Origin: Chloroflexota bacterium
Lineage (GTDB): Bacteria; Chloroflexota; Anaerolineae; Anaerolineales; Anaerolineaceae
Length of the DNA: 64,000 nucleotides
Direction: 5' to 3'
NCBI GenBank assembly: GCA_021825925.1
Contig: JAKAFP010000001.1
Coordinates: forward strand, 186,001-250,000
Shown here: positions 25,135-34,796 of the stretch, piece by piece
How positions within the stretch are numbered: position 1 is the stretch's first letter
Layout: every line of letters starts with the position of its first letter
The notes under the pieces: generated by a model
What the model saw: the letters and a program-made list of their open reading frames with translations, nothing else
Database searches by the model: none
Told to the model about the DNA's origin: nothing
Position numbers and translations under genes: made by a program

Positions 25135-27249
25135 ATGGAAGAACAAAGCGTCCTCGATTACCTGAAGGAAAGACTCAGCCTTCGTAGGTTGTTTCACCCT
25201 GTGGAGTCTGACCAGGATTCCGTGGTACCCGCTGAACCCGTGGTTGAGGGTGAACCGGCGTCCACACTGGTGACCTTTGATTCAATTACGCGATTCCCGT
25301 GGCGGTCTTTAATCGCTGTGGTGTTGGCCTTTTCAGCCCAAATGCAGCTTGAACCCCCCGCCCAAAACTGGATCATCGGGGTCGGGCTTTATGCTGCTGC
25401 AGCGGCCATTTTAGCCTGGGCCTTGTGGATGAAAGAGTGGGGTACTTTCAAGCGGCAGGAATTGGTCGAGACCCGCATTGGATTGACCATCCGAGTTATT
25501 CCCCTCTTCATTTTTATTCCCCTGATCTTTGCCTCCTTTTTGACTTTTAGCGAAAATCGTTTCACGGTGGTCAATGTGTCATTGTGGTTGGCAACACTGG
25601 CAGCCGGGTTGTGGACCTTCTTGGAGCCGAAACCTCGCGAACCCATGAAGATCGCTGGCGTCTTTCGACGCTGGTTCTTCAAGGGCGATCGTTTTAACAC
25701 GTGGAAGCTGATGGTGCTGGGCGTCTTTATTCTTTCGGCCTTTTTCCATTTTTATCAGCTCAACCAGATTCCGCTCAACATGACCAGCGACCACACTGAA
25801 AAACTGCTGGACATCAACGGAGTGCTTCAAGGCCAGACCCAGATCTTCTTTTCGAATAACGGCGGCCGTGAGCCGATCCAGTTCTACATGGCGGCGTTGT
25901 TTATCAAGCTTTTCAACACCGGATTGACCTTTTTCACCCTTAAGCTGACCATGGCGGTGGCTTTCATGCTCTCGCTGATCTACGTCTACCGCCTGGGTAA
26001 GGAGTTGGGCACCCCGTGGACGGGACTGTTTTTCATGGCTTTGCTGGGATTTTCCTCCTGGGCGAATATCATATCCCGTGTGGGATTAAGGTTGGTGCTT
26101 GCACCGGTTTTTATCGCGCCGGTGTTGTTCTACCTCTTCCGCGGATTGCGCACCTCGCAGCGTAACGATTTCATCCTGGCGGGCATTCTCACCGGGCTGG
26201 GTCTGCTGGGGTACAGCGCATTTCGTGTTATGCCGCTTGTGGTGCTGGTGGGGGTGCTGATCTTTATGGCTTATCACAAGTTTAGAAAGGTCAACCGCAA
26301 CACCTGGCTCGGGTTGGGGCTGCTGGCATTGTTCGCACTGGTCATGGTCCTGCCCTTGCTGCGCTTTGCGGTGGATTACCCCACTGTGATCGGTTTCAGA
26401 ACCATCACCCGTATGACCTCTGCAGAGCGGCAGCTGCCGGGCGCGGTCATTCAAGTTTTCCTTAACAATTTTTGGAATGCGGCCGTAATGCCGTTTTGGA
26501 AGGATGGCTCCACCTGGGTGATCTCGGTGCCCAACCGTCCTGCGCTTGACCTGGTCTCAGCCGGTTTGTACTTCCTGGGGCTGGTACTGATGATCTTCCG
26601 CTGGCTCAAGGCGCGCCGTTGGCAGGATTTGTTCCTGTTGGTCATGATCCCGATCTTGATGATGCCCTCAATCCTGGCGCTGGCTTTCCCTGAAGAAAAC
26701 CCCTCGCTCAGCCGCGCCGGTGGAGCGCTCATCCCCATCTTCTTGATCTGTGCGATGACACTCGAGACGCTGTTGACAGCATTGTGGAAGCAATCCAAAC
26801 AAGTGGTTACCAAGGTATGTGTGGTACTCCTCGGGGTCGGGTTGCTGGCCATCTCAGCCGCCCAAAACTTCAACATTGCCCTGGTCCAATATCCAGACCA
26901 GTACAAGCGCTCCACCTGGAACACCACGCAAATGGGCGAGGTCGCGAAGGATTTTGTGGCGCACGGTGGCACCCCCTATAATGTGTGGGTGGTCGGTGTG
27001 CCTTATTGGGTGGATACCCGCCTGGTGGCGATCAGCGCCGGCTATGTAGGCATGGATTACGCCATTTGGCCGCAAGATATCGAAGCCGGGACCTCAAAAA
27101 TCTCAGGACCCAAGTTATTCATCGTCAAGGCAGATGACACAGTGGGCATGAACACGTTGCAACAGGTTTATCCGCAGGGGGCGGCGATCTTGAACACCAG
27201 CGAGGTTCAGGGGCAGGAATTCTTTGCCTACGTGGTGCCGGGGAATTAA
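25135..27249 (+). CDS. GT39/ArnT-like membrane glycosyltransferase
   Basis: 704 residues. About 60 cytosolic residues, then 11-13 membrane helices and a soluble C-terminal domain (about 560-704). The loop TSDHTEKLLDINGVLQGQ with acidic residues after the first core helices, and NNGGREPIQFYMAALF, match the GT-C enzymes that take sugars from polyprenyl-phosphate donors on the outer face of the membrane. It is the last gene of the three-gene cluster with two methyltransferases. A related gene starts at 62863. Confidence 0.75.
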   Translation: MEEQSVLDYLKERLSLRRLFHPVESDQDSVVPAEPVVEGEPASTLVTFDSITRFPWRSLIAVVLAFSAQMQLEPPAQNWIIGVGLYAAAAAILAWALWMKEWGTFKRQELVETRIGLTIRVIPLFIFIPLIFASFLTFSENRFTVVNVSLWLATLAAGLWTFLEPKPREPMKIAGVFRRWFFKGDRFNTWKLMVLGVFILSAFFHFYQLNQIPLNMTSDHTEKLLDINGVLQGQTQIFFSNNGGREPIQFYMAALFIKLFNTGLTFFTLKLTMAVAFMLSLIYVYRLGKELGTPWTGLFFMALLGFSSWANIISRVGLRLVLAPVFIAPVLFYLFRGLRTSQRNDFILAGILTGLGLLGYSAFRVMPLVVLVGVLIFMAYHKFRKVNRNTWLGLGLLALFALVMVLPLLRFAVDYPTVIGFRTITRMTSAERQLPGAVIQVFLNNFWNAAVMPFWKDGSTWVISVPNRPALDLVSAGLYFLGLVLMIFRWLKARRWQDLFLLVMIPILMMPSILALAFPEENPSLSRAGGALIPIFLICAMTLETLLTALWKQSKQVVTKVCVVLLGVGLLAISAAQNFNIALVQYPDQYKRSTWNTTQMGEVAKDFVAHGGTPYNVWVVGVPYWVDTRLVAISAGYVGMDYAIWPQDIEAGTSKISGPKLFIVKADDTVGMNTLQQVYPQGAAILNTSEVQGQEFFAYVVPGN

Positions 27250-27642
27250 GAGAGAAGAAAAATGTAAAAAACGAAAATCGAGAATCGAGATTCGTGAATA
27301 GTAAATACTGAACAGGGAACCTTAAATCGAGAAACAAAAAACGATTATTATTAAACAATTATTCGTATTTGTTTTAAAAAAGAAAACGAATAAAACGACT
27401 CCATAAAAAATAGCAATAATTGACCAACGAGTTTGATGCCTGTTAATTTGGTAAAGAGCATAGGTTCTTTCAACCGATAAGCATTGGAATTGTTTTATGA
27501 AAAAATGTGGGAACGATTCAAACGAATAGTTGCTTTCAGATAACAGATAAGGAAAGTTGGCTTTCATTTAATATAATAGAACAAAAGTTCTTGATTGTCA
27601 AGGTTTTTTGCTGTTTGAACATGGTTTTTGGGGAAGTTGACG
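27250..27642. other. AT-rich intergenic stretch, no gene seen
   Basis: About 390 bp, clearly richer in A and T than its neighbours. It holds small inverted repeats such as ATCGAGAATCGAGAT near 27279, but no reading frame with a ribosome site on either strand, and no tRNA or recognisable mobile-element end. Confidence 0.5.
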
Positions 27643-28182
27643 ATGGATAAGCCACCTGAAAGTATTGAAACCCCGAGATTGTTTCTTAGGCTGCCGGTTC
27701 GCGAGGATGCTGACGGGTTATTCACTCGGTATGCGCAAGATAGTGAAGTAACGAAATACCTGGTCTGGAAGCCACACAAGAATATTACTGAAACAACGGC
27801 CTTTGTCGAGAGTTGTATTAAAGGATGGGATGAGGGGAGGCGTTTTGCCTGGGTGGTAACTCGGAAAGAGGATAACGCGCTTCTGGGCATGATCGAACTT
27901 CGCATCGCTGATAACCAAGCGGATTTTGGATATGTTCTGGCGAGAGACGCCTGGGGGCGGGGGTATGCTACCGAGATGGCAACGGCCGTGGTCTCATGGG
28001 CTATGGCGAAGCCTGAGATTCAACGGGTTTGGGCAACTTGTGATTGCGACAATTGTGCATCTTCAAGGGTGCTAGAGAAAGCCGGGTTGAAGTTTGAAAA
28101 GGTTTTGAAGGGGTATATCGTGCATCCGAATATCAGCGAAGAGACGCGGGATAGTTTGTTGTATTCAATAACAAAGTCGTAG
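27643..28182 (+). CDS. GNAT acetyltransferase (RimJ/RimL type)
   Basis: 179 residues from ATG 27643, behind GGGGAAG; the TTG 15 nt upstream would bury that site. IETPRLFLRLPVREDADGLF is the typical start of RimJ/RimL-like proteins, and VLARDAWGRGYATEMATAVV carries the acetyl-CoA pyrophosphate loop (R-G-x-A). It would acetylate an N-terminus or small amine. A single gene, with an imperfect hairpin (GGTGAGTTC/GAACCCACC near 28184-28209) following it. Confidence 0.85.
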   Translation: MDKPPESIETPRLFLRLPVREDADGLFTRYAQDSEVTKYLVWKPHKNITETTAFVESCIKGWDEGRRFAWVVTRKEDNALLGMIELRIADNQADFGYVLARDAWGRGYATEMATAVVSWAMAKPEIQRVWATCDCDNCASSRVLEKAGLKFEKVLKGYIVHPNISEETRDSLLYSITKS

Positions 28183-28500
28183 GGTGAGTTCGGTTTAAGA
28201 ACCCACCGATTATTTTAATTATCTCGTCTCCCCAAAAGTAAAACTCTTTCACCGTTAATGCGTAAACTGGTTTTAATTTCACTTAGGGTTGGAGATTCCT
28301 CCTTCGGAGGACCTTGTGCTTCACCCTGACAAGAGTAAGTCGTTTGTAGGATGTGAACCATTGTTAACTCTTTTAAGTTCAAGAGTTACTGTTTCAGGAT
28401 TCGCGATGACAGATTATTTAGGTTGAATGATTTTTCGCAACCAGCGATATCAAATGTGTAAAAGGTGTTTTTAAAAGCCGAACCCACCCTTCTTTTTCGC
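28183..28500. other. Intergenic stretch with hairpins, no gene seen
   Basis: About 320 bp between convergent genes. Visible structures: the terminator-like hairpin after the GNAT gene, CCTCCTTCGGAGG near 28310, and TAACTCTT/AAGAGTTA near 28376-28390. Phrases such as GATTCCTCCTTCGGAGGACC and GATTCGCGATGACAG look like remnants of a dispersed intergenic repeat. No RNA gene is recognised. Confidence 0.4.
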
Positions 28501-29139
28501 TTAGATTTTATCGAATCTGGTCAACCAGGTTTTCAATTCTCCAGCAGATATTTCATAGCGGATGACATAAAAAACCAGTTTGACATATTCAGTCCACACC
28601 ATCTTGCGCGACTCGGCGTCTTTCCACCAGGTTTTTGAAAGGTTTGTGCGTTCGAACGGGACTGGCACCATGCGCACTTTTAGTTGATCCCCGAAAACCG
28701 TTTTGTATGCCCATTTTGCCCTGCGAGTGTGATATGGATCTGTGATGATCATGATCGTGGAAATTGTTCCAGGATGAAGGTCAAGGTAACTGCGCAAGCG
28801 CAGCGCCTCCTGGTAGGTTGAAACCACTTCAGAAGTATCTATGATTACGGCATCTTCAGGAGCTCCTGCATCCAGTGCCAGGCGCCGGCTCCATTCAGCC
28901 TCGATACGCTGATTCTTATCGCTGTATCCACCGGTGAAAAACAGTTTGGACGCAAATCCTTGTTTATATAGTTCAATTGCGTAATCCGTCCGATAATCCG
29001 CGCCGCTGGATGTAACGATCATATCCACCTTTTTGGGTTTATCTTGAATGATAAGGTAATCCCCTATCGGCTGCAAAAGAGCGGAAAAAACCCCTGCGAG
29101 GATAAGCAAGGTAATGGTAACGATTAGTAATGTTTTCAT
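28501..29139 (-). CDS. YdcF-like (DUF218) protein with one membrane anchor
   Basis: 212 residues: an N-terminal membrane helix (LLIVTITLLILAGVFSAL), then the DUF218 fold with VDMIVTSSGADYRTDYAIELY, LFFTGGYSD and IMIITDPYHTRRAKWAY. It is a paralogue of 9979-10773 but shorter, with a single anchor, closer to SanA. No ribosome site is clear before the ATG. Function unknown. Confidence 0.8.
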   Translation of the reverse strand: MKTLLIVTITLLILAGVFSALLQPIGDYLIIQDKPKKVDMIVTSSGADYRTDYAIELYKQGFASKLFFTGGYSDKNQRIEAEWSRRLALDAGAPEDAVIIDTSEVVSTYQEALRLRSYLDLHPGTISTIMIITDPYHTRRAKWAYKTVFGDQLKVRMVPVPFERTNLSKTWWKDAESRKMVWTEYVKLVFYVIRYEISAGELKTWLTRFDKI

Positions 29140-29543
29140 TATTGAGTCATTTTGCGTGTGTCTTACAGAAACAAGGAAGGCTTGATACTAATTACGCCTT
29201 TGGTCCTTACGCATCCTTTCATGTAAAAAATTTTATCACCAGAAGATAAAATAACAGGGTAGGTTAATAAGGTAAATATTCAACGCCCCCCAACGGTTTG
29301 TAAATATGAAAGGTTGGTTCACAAAACGTAACAATCACCATTTTTGTAATAACAGATGGTGGATTCTTTAAATGAACCCTTCCTGCATTTATTACAATCC
29401 CGAATACCGCTTGCTCTCAAAACATGATGGTCATGAGGGGCGCGCAGATCTCTCAAACGAACCCGCTCCCCGTTTTATATTAATAAAAGGTGGGTTCGTT
29501 TTATCAACCCACCTCCTTTTGTTTCTGCTTTTGCGGTTTTTAT
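29140..29543. other. Intergenic region with terminator of the GntR gene
   Basis: About 400 bp with no supported gene. A reading frame at 29372 lacks a ribosome site and family features. AGGTGGGTT (29490-29498) and AACCCACCT (29508-29516) form a hairpin that, read leftward, ends in TTTTATTAAT and should terminate the GntR transcript. Confidence 0.6.
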
Positions 29544-30281
29544 TTATCTCGTCAACCTGACGAAATACTGATAACGATCCCCTCTGTATAAGATCTTGAC
29601 ATACTCCACTGGTTTGCGGTTTTGCGCGAAAAGCACACGTTCACTGAGCAACAAGGGTGCGCCTTCGGGAATTTCGAGCAGCGCGGCTTCATCAGGGGTG
29701 GCGAGGGTTACCTCAAGGGTCTCATCCGCTTCAGAGGGGATGATGTTGAATTTTTCCTGCAAGATGCGGTAGAGCGACCCGCTGCCCTGCATATCAGCTT
29801 CGCTGATGGCTTGTTCTGGTGAGAGCGCCAGGTAGGAGGTTTGTAAGCCGATGGGGATGTTATCGCCCAGGCGGATGCGTTCAATGCGCAGCACGGGGGT
29901 GCCGGGGGGTATTTCAAGCTTCTGGGCGATCTTGGCGGGGGAATCCACCCAATTGAGCGAGCGGATGATCTGGCCGGGTTGGATGCCGCGTTTAAGCAGG
30001 TCTTCAGAGAAGCTGGTCAACTCCATCAGCCCTTTTTGCAATTTCTGCGGCGACACGAAGGTGCCCCGTCCGTGTTCGCGGTAGAGGTAGCCTTGACGTA
30101 CCAGATGGTCAATGGCTTCGCGAATGGTGGTGCGGCTGATGTTGTAAAGCACTTCCAATTGACGTTCTGACGGGATGGAAGTACGCGGCGGCCATTCGCC
30201 GTCTTCAATCTTTTGACGTAAAATTGAAGCAAGCTGATTATATTTTGGCAGGGCGTTATACGGGTCTATTGTTCTTGACAT
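29544..30281 (-). CDS. GntR/UTRA transcriptional regulator of the microcompartment locus
   Basis: 245 residues. N-terminal winged helix (YNQLASILRQKIEDGEW, then PSERQLEVLYNISRTTIREAI) and a C-terminal UTRA ligand-binding domain (about 95-240) ending PVEYVKILYRGDRYQYFVRL, as in HutC-type repressors. UTRA domains bind small metabolites, often sugar phosphates. It is divergent from the operon at 30385, with a repeat-rich spacer between them, so it most likely represses that operon until a sugar phosphate or breakdown product appears. Its own ATG lacks a ribosome site and may be leaderless. Confidence 0.85.
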   Translation of the reverse strand: MSRTIDPYNALPKYNQLASILRQKIEDGEWPPRTSIPSERQLEVLYNISRTTIREAIDHLVRQGYLYREHGRGTFVSPQKLQKGLMELTSFSEDLLKRGIQPGQIIRSLNWVDSPAKIAQKLEIPPGTPVLRIERIRLGDNIPIGLQTSYLALSPEQAISEADMQGSGSLYRILQEKFNIIPSEADETLEVTLATPDEAALLEIPEGAPLLLSERVLFAQNRKPVEYVKILYRGDRYQYFVRLTR

Positions 30282-30290
30282 TTTTTTTGA

Positions 30291-30340
30291 AAGTGGTACA
30301 CTATGAGTGACTGGTCATGTGGTCACTACCAGTTAGATTA
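30291..30340. promoter_or_regulatory. Candidate GntR operator region before the microcompartment operon
   Basis: ACTGGT (30310-30315) and ACCAGT (30328-30333) are an inverted pair 12 bp apart. Inside are GTGAC/GTCAC (30307-30311, 30321-30325) and nearby AGTGGTAC (30293-30300). Several copies of a TGGT-type half-site between divergent genes are what one expects for a GntR dimer site. The binding protein is presumed to be the adjacent GntR. Confidence 0.45.
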
Positions 30341-30384
30341 TCCAACTTTTTCAGTCTTTCGTCAAGTATGGAGTTTTGGTCAGT

Positions 30385-31005
30385 ATGCAGCCACTTTCGG
30401 ATGAGCAGCTCCACAATCTGGTAGAACGGACCGTCCGGCAAACGCTTGGCGGAATGATGAACCCCGTCCCTGCACCTGTACCAGCTATTCCTGAAGCTCC
30501 AATGCCTGTTTCGCAATTATCTCCAACACCAACCTCTGCAACCAAGAAAATTGTCGCCATTGGCACGGATCACGGCGGTGTGGATCTCAAGACCGCGCTC
30601 AAGGCTGATCTGGTTGAACAGGGTTACGAAGTGATTGACTGCGGCACAGATACCAAGGACGCAGTGGATTACCCTGACATTGCCCTGGCGGTTGCCCAAC
30701 TGGTGGCTTCAGGCAAAGCTTGGCGGGGTGTGGTGATTGACGGAGCGGGTATTGGCTCTTGCATGAGCGCCAACAAGGTGCCTGGTGTGCGTGCAGCCAT
30801 GTGTTACGATATTTCCACGGCGCTCAACAGCCGGGAACACAACGATGCCAATGTGCTCACACTTGGCGCTGGATTGATCGGTACCGCCCTCGCCAAAGCC
30901 ATCCTCAAAACCTGGCTCGTTACGGATTTCGGTGGCGGCCGGCACGCCAAACGGGTGGATAAAATTATTGCCATTGAAAAGTCTTATTTGAAGGAGGGGA
31001 AATAG
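30385..31005 (+). CDS. rpiB: RpiB-like sugar-phosphate isomerase with encapsulation peptide
   Basis: 206 residues from ATG 30385; an earlier TTG is less likely. Residues about 3-25 ([20 protein letters not shown]) form an amphipathic helix, then a Pro-rich linker to about 55, the layout of microcompartment encapsulation peptides. The LacA/RpiB domain follows: [37 protein letters not shown]. In E. coli RpiB the catalytic region reads CGTGIG; here it is DGAGIGSC, so both the Cys and Thr are replaced. It may still interconvert ribose and ribulose 5-phosphate with another base or have a changed substrate. First gene of the operon. Confidence 0.86.
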   Translation: MQPLSDEQLHNLVERTVRQTLGGMMNPVPAPVPAIPEAPMPVSQLSPTPTSATKKIVAIGTDHGGVDLKTALKADLVEQGYEVIDCGTDTKDAVDYPDIALAVAQLVASGKAWRGVVIDGAGIGSCMSANKVPGVRAAMCYDISTALNSREHNDANVLTLGAGLIGTALAKAILKTWLVTDFGGGRHAKRVDKIIAIEKSYLKEGK

Positions 31006-31007
31006 AG

Positions 31008-31937
31008 ATGCCCCCTGATATGAAAACCGTTGAATCATTAGTGGAGATCATCACCAGAGAGGTGCTGCTGGCGATGGTCGAACAGGAAGACAAAAGTCAA
31101 AACCAGGTGGGTGAGACTTGCTTGGTCGAGATTTCAAATGGGGTCAAAGTAAAGACTTGCTTTAACAACGCAGGTCACGTGGTCAGTGCGGGTGCAGAAA
31201 GGATCACATCCACCATCGGAGTCATCCCGCAGGATACTTCGCTGGCGGGCATGATTGACCATACCCTGCTCAAACCGGATGCCACCTCCGACAAGATCGC
31301 CCAATTGTGTTTTGAGGCGCGCAAGTACCATTTTGCTTCGGTGTGTGTCAACCCCACCCATGTAAAGCTGTGCGCAGATCTGCTGCGAGATTCAGACGTA
31401 AAAGTGTGTACGGTGATCGGTTTTCCACTGGGAGCGACTTCGGCTGAAGTCAAAGCTTTTGAAGCCCGCAACGCGCTCGATAATGGTGCAACCGAGATTG
31501 ACATGGTTATCAACATCGGTGCATTGAAAGCTGGTGAGAGTGAAACCGTCGCCAAGGATATCCGCGGGGTAGTAGAAACTGTGCACGCTGCAGGTGCATT
31601 GGTTAAAGTCATCATTGAGACCGCCTTGCTGACGGATGAAGAAAAAGTGATCGCCTGCCTGCTGGCCAAAGAAGCCGGGGCTGATTTTGTAAAGACATCC
31701 ACCGGTTTTTCGGGTGGGGGCGCCACGGTGCACGATATTGCGCTGATGCGCAAAACCGTTGGACCGACTGTAGGTGTGAAGGCTTCAGGTGGCGTCCATT
31801 CGCGTGAAGATGCTGAAGCATTGGTGGCTGCCGGAGCGACGCGCATCGGCGCAAGCGCCGGGGTTAAGATCATCCAAGCCGGCGGGGCGGAAGCCAAGCC
31901 TGCTGCAACCCCTGCGGCTCCATCCAAGGCGTACTGA
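31008..31937 (+). CDS. deoC: Deoxyribose-phosphate aldolase with N-terminal encapsulation peptide
   Basis: 309 residues against about 220-260 usually; the extra N-terminal 75 include an amphipathic helix [19 protein letters not shown]. The barrel is complete: [22 protein letters not shown] (catalytic Asp), DFVKTSTGF (Schiff-base Lys) and GVKASGGV (second Lys). It splits 2-deoxyribose 5-phosphate into acetaldehyde and glyceraldehyde 3-phosphate; the shell would contain the acetaldehyde. It starts 2 nt after rpiB. A short Ala/Pro tail ends the protein. Confidence 0.92.
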   Translation: MPPDMKTVESLVEIITREVLLAMVEQEDKSQNQVGETCLVEISNGVKVKTCFNNAGHVVSAGAERITSTIGVIPQDTSLAGMIDHTLLKPDATSDKIAQLCFEARKYHFASVCVNPTHVKLCADLLRDSDVKVCTVIGFPLGATSAEVKAFEARNALDNGATEIDMVINIGALKAGESETVAKDIRGVVETVHAAGALVKVIIETALLTDEEKVIACLLAKEAGADFVKTSTGFSGGGATVHDIALMRKTVGPTVGVKASGGVHSREDAEALVAAGATRIGASAGVKIIQAGGAEAKPAATPAAPSKAY

Positions 31938-31949
31938 TCAGGAGATCTT

Positions 31950-32240
31950 ATGTTAATTGCGCGCGTGATTGGTACCACTGTTTCGACCATCAAGGATGAA
32001 AAACTGGTTGGCCGCAAGCTGCTCATCGTTCGCCAAACGGACGAGCGCGGAGAGCCGGTTGGAAAGCCCTATGTGGCCATTGACACCGTAGATGCTGGAG
32101 TAGGTGATCTTGTTCTCACTGCGGGTGGGTCCAGCGCCCGGCAGACCAACATCACCAAGGACACTCCGGTGGATGCTGTGATCATGGCCATGATTGATTC
32201 ACTAGAAGTTGGCGGAGAAACGGTTTTCCGTAAGAGTTAA
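31950..32240 (+). CDS. Microcompartment vertex protein (BMC-P, EutN/CcmL), copy 1
   Basis: 96 residues, behind AGGAG. MLIARVIGTTVSTIKDEKLVGRKLLIVRQ is the EutN/CcmL start; VAIDTVDAGVGDLVLTAGGSSAR covers the conserved D-x-V-G-A-G-x-G-D-x-V strand. Five copies form a pentamer that caps shell vertices. The operon codes for three such proteins, so pentamers may differ in where they sit or in cargo contact. Confidence 0.92.
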   Translation: MLIARVIGTTVSTIKDEKLVGRKLLIVRQTDERGEPVGKPYVAIDTVDAGVGDLVLTAGGSSARQTNITKDTPVDAVIMAMIDSLEVGGETVFRKS

Positions 32241-32243
32241 ACA

Positions 32244-33704
32244 ATGACCGAACTCGATAAAGATCTACTCTCCATTCAGGAAGCACGTGATCTGACCGCC
32301 CAAGCTTATGAGGCCTGGAAGGTCTGGTCGCATGCCACACAGGAGCAGGTGGATAAGGTTTGTGCTGCCATGGCTGAAGCGGCCTATGCTGCCTCAGAAC
32401 GGCTTGCGAGGATGGCGCACGAAGAAACCGGCTACGGCGTTGTTGCACACAAACAGCTCAAGAATGAATTTGCCGCCCGCGGTGTTTGGAAGAGCATCAA
32501 GGATGTGAGAACCGTTGGTGTGATCCGTGTGGATGTTGAGAAAAAACTCTACGAGATCGCCTGGCCGATGGGGGTGGTGGCTGCACTGACCCCCAGCACC
32601 AACCCGACCTCAACGGTCATCTATAAAGTATTGATCGCTATCAAAGCGCGGGATGCCATTGTGATCGCTCCGCATCCTTCGGCGGTAAAGTGTTGTTATG
32701 AAGCAGCCTCGTTAATGGCAAAAGTGGCTGAAGAAAACGGGGCTCCTCAAGGATTGATCGCCTGTTTACAAAACATCTCTTTGCCTGGCACCCAGGAATT
32801 AATGACCCACAAACACACGGCACTCATTTTGGCAACCGGCGGTACACCCATGGTGCGTGCGGCGCACTCCACCGGCAAACCGGCCTACGGCGTTGGACCA
32901 GGCAACGTGCCGGTTTACGTGGATCGTTCAGCGGATATTGAAAAAGCGGCAAGATATATCGTGGCTAGCAAGGCGTTTGACTGTTCGACCATTTGTGCCA
33001 CCGAACAGGCTGTGGTGGCAGACTCCCCCATTGCCCGCCGTCTGGAAGACCAAATGAAGCAGGAAGGCGCTTATTTTGTGGATGAAGCACAAGCCAACCT
33101 GCTGCGCAAGTTATTGTTTACTGCTGATGGCGGCATGAACACCGCAACCGTGGGTAAACCCGCGGATACACTGGCTGCCATGGCCGGGTTTGCCATTCCG
33201 CGCGGTACGCGGATTTTGGTGGCGCGGCTGACCAGAACCGGCAAAGACGAGCCGCTGTCACGTGAAAAGCTCACCACCGTGCTGGGTTGGTATGAAGAAA
33301 ACGGTTGGGAGGCAGGCTGCGAACGCTGTATTGAACTGATCCAGTTTGGCGGCCGCGGACACAGTCTCATTATCCACGCCAAGGATCAGAATGTGATCAT
33401 GGCTTTTGGATTGGAAAAACCTGTATTTCGTATCGCCGTCAACACCATGGGTACCATGGGGGCGATAGGTGTCACCACAGGTGTGATGCCCTCTCTGACG
33501 CTTGGAGCGGGCGGGGTGGGTGGTTCGATCACGGGGGATAATATTTCTGTTTCGCATTTATTCAATGTGAAACGCCTGGCATATGAAACCTCTGCACCTC
33601 CTTTGGCTGCCATGGTGCCCGGAGAACCGAGAGTCGGTCCGTCACCGGATGAAGTGGAAGCCGTGGTTCGCAGTGTGGTTGAAGAATTACTCAATCGAAA
33701 ATAA
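32244..33704 (+). CDS. CoA-acylating aldehyde dehydrogenase (EutE/PduP type) with C-terminal encapsulation helix
   Basis: 486 residues. VVAALTPSTNPTSTVIYK is the nucleotide-binding entry and AFDCSTICATEQAVV holds the catalytic Cys in the EutE/PduP context. It should turn acetaldehyde, NAD+ and CoA into acetyl-CoA and NADH inside the shell. After a short linker (MVPGEPRVGPS) the last 20 residues (PDEVEAVVRSVVEELLNRK) are an amphipathic helix like the encapsulation peptides of the two preceding enzymes. It starts 3 nt after the BMC-P gene. Confidence 0.9.
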   Translation: MTELDKDLLSIQEARDLTAQAYEAWKVWSHATQEQVDKVCAAMAEAAYAASERLARMAHEETGYGVVAHKQLKNEFAARGVWKSIKDVRTVGVIRVDVEKKLYEIAWPMGVVAALTPSTNPTSTVIYKVLIAIKARDAIVIAPHPSAVKCCYEAASLMAKVAEENGAPQGLIACLQNISLPGTQELMTHKHTALILATGGTPMVRAAHSTGKPAYGVGPGNVPVYVDRSADIEKAARYIVASKAFDCSTICATEQAVVADSPIARRLEDQMKQEGAYFVDEAQANLLRKLLFTADGGMNTATVGKPADTLAAMAGFAIPRGTRILVARLTRTGKDEPLSREKLTTVLGWYEENGWEAGCERCIELIQFGGRGHSLIIHAKDQNVIMAFGLEKPVFRIAVNTMGTMGAIGVTTGVMPSLTLGAGGVGGSITGDNISVSHLFNVKRLAYETSAPPLAAMVPGEPRVGPSPDEVEAVVRSVVEELLNRK

Positions 33705-33734
33705 CGATTCTTATTTTGAGAAAGGATTTACAAA

Positions 33735-34055
33735 ATGGCAATGGATACAGCATTAATCGCTCTAGGAATGGTTGAAACCCGTGGTTTGATCGGCGCAGTG
33801 GAAGCTGCAGACGCCATGGTAAAGGCCGCCAATGTGTCTTTAATTGGTTCTGAATACGTCGGCGGTGGATATGTGACCGTCATGGTTCGTGGTGACGTGG
33901 GTGCAGTTAAGGCTGCCACGGATGCAGGCGCTGCTGCTGCCAAACGCATCGGCGAACTGGTATCGGTGCACGTCATTCCACGACCGCATCAAGACATCGA
34001 AATGATCCTTCCGCAGAACAGCAAGGGCAGCATCGGCGGACGCGGTAAAGCCTAG
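33735..34055 (+). CDS. Hexameric shell protein (BMC-H)
   Basis: 106 residues. [26 protein letters not shown] is the standard BMC fold start, then [24 protein letters not shown] and VHVIPRPH. Six copies form the shell facets. The pore region is near the GSEYVGGG segment rather than the common KxGSG loop. It is the only single-domain hexamer in the locus. Confidence 0.93.
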   Translation: MAMDTALIALGMVETRGLIGAVEAADAMVKAANVSLIGSEYVGGGYVTVMVRGDVGAVKAATDAGAAAAKRIGELVSVHVIPRPHQDIEMILPQNSKGSIGGRGKA

Positions 34056-34157
34056 TTTCGTCCGTTGCAATCCTTCCACGATTCAGACTGATGTAGAAAT
34101 CAAAAAAGATTCGTCAGCACTGAAAGTGGTATTTTGAAGATCGAAAAAGGAGGAATC

Positions 34158-34784
34158 ATGGCAGATGCCTTTAGTTTGCGCTGCTATTGTTTCATAGACC
34201 GCATGCAGGCTCAATATGCGGCCTTTGTGGGTACCATCACCCAGGGTGATCTGCCCGTTGAGGGCATGGCTGCCCTGTATGTTGAAATGGCGCCCGGCAA
34301 CGAAGTTTTTCGCGTGGTTGATATTGCGGTGAAAGCCACAGAAGCCCGCCCTGGTGCGCAGATCGTTGAACGCGAGTTCGGCATGTTTGAGGTGCATTCA
34401 CTCAACCAGGCGGCCGTCATAGAAGCCGGCCAGGTGGTGTTGGATCGTCTTGGTTTGAAAAAAGAAGACCGCATCAAACCCGAGGTGGTTTCGACCCAGG
34501 TGATCACTCGTATTGATCCGTATCAATCGCAGTTGATCAACCGATTCAGACGTGGCAGCATGCTGGTGCCGGGTGAAACCCTGTTGGTGCTCGAATGCGC
34601 ACCGGCTGCTTATATCAATTTTGCCTGCAACGAAGCTGAGAAGAAAGCAAATATCAAAGTCATCCACATCTCTTCTGTGGGCCGTTTTGGACGCATGTGG
34701 CTCTCAGGCAGTGAATCAGAGATCCTGACCGCTAAAAATGCCGCTGAAGCCGCTCTGCGCGGTCTGGAAGGCATTCAGGGGTAA
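34158..34784 (+). CDS. Tandem-domain trimeric shell protein (BMC-T)
   Basis: 208 residues from ATG 34158, preceded by AAAGGAGG; an upstream TTG is ignored. Two BMC domains are fused: the first contains FVDxx-like ALYVEMAPGNEVFRVVDIAVKAT and the second HSLNQAAVIEAGQVVLDRLGL onward to IHISSVGRFGRMWLSGSESEI. Trimers of such proteins give larger, sometimes gated pores, suited to bigger substrates or cofactors. No Fe-S cysteine pattern is obvious. Confidence 0.85.
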   Translation: MADAFSLRCYCFIDRMQAQYAAFVGTITQGDLPVEGMAALYVEMAPGNEVFRVVDIAVKATEARPGAQIVEREFGMFEVHSLNQAAVIEAGQVVLDRLGLKKEDRIKPEVVSTQVITRIDPYQSQLINRFRRGSMLVPGETLLVLECAPAAYINFACNEAEKKANIKVIHISSVGRFGRMWLSGSESEILTAKNAAEAALRGLEGIQG

Positions 34785-34796
34785 GAGGAGCAGCTT

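Noticed and set aside
28183..28500. Possible small RNA with TTCG hairpin
   Set aside because: No promoter or terminator pair frames it, and the text looks like a worn dispersed repeat.
29372..29560. 62-codon open frame before the GntR gene
   Set aside because: No ribosome site, no recognisable protein features, and it runs through the GntR terminator.
31175..32026. 283-codon open frame on the minus strand across deoC
   Set aside because: Antisense to deoC and the first BMC-P gene; composition (Ser/Thr/Ala-rich) is that of a shadow.
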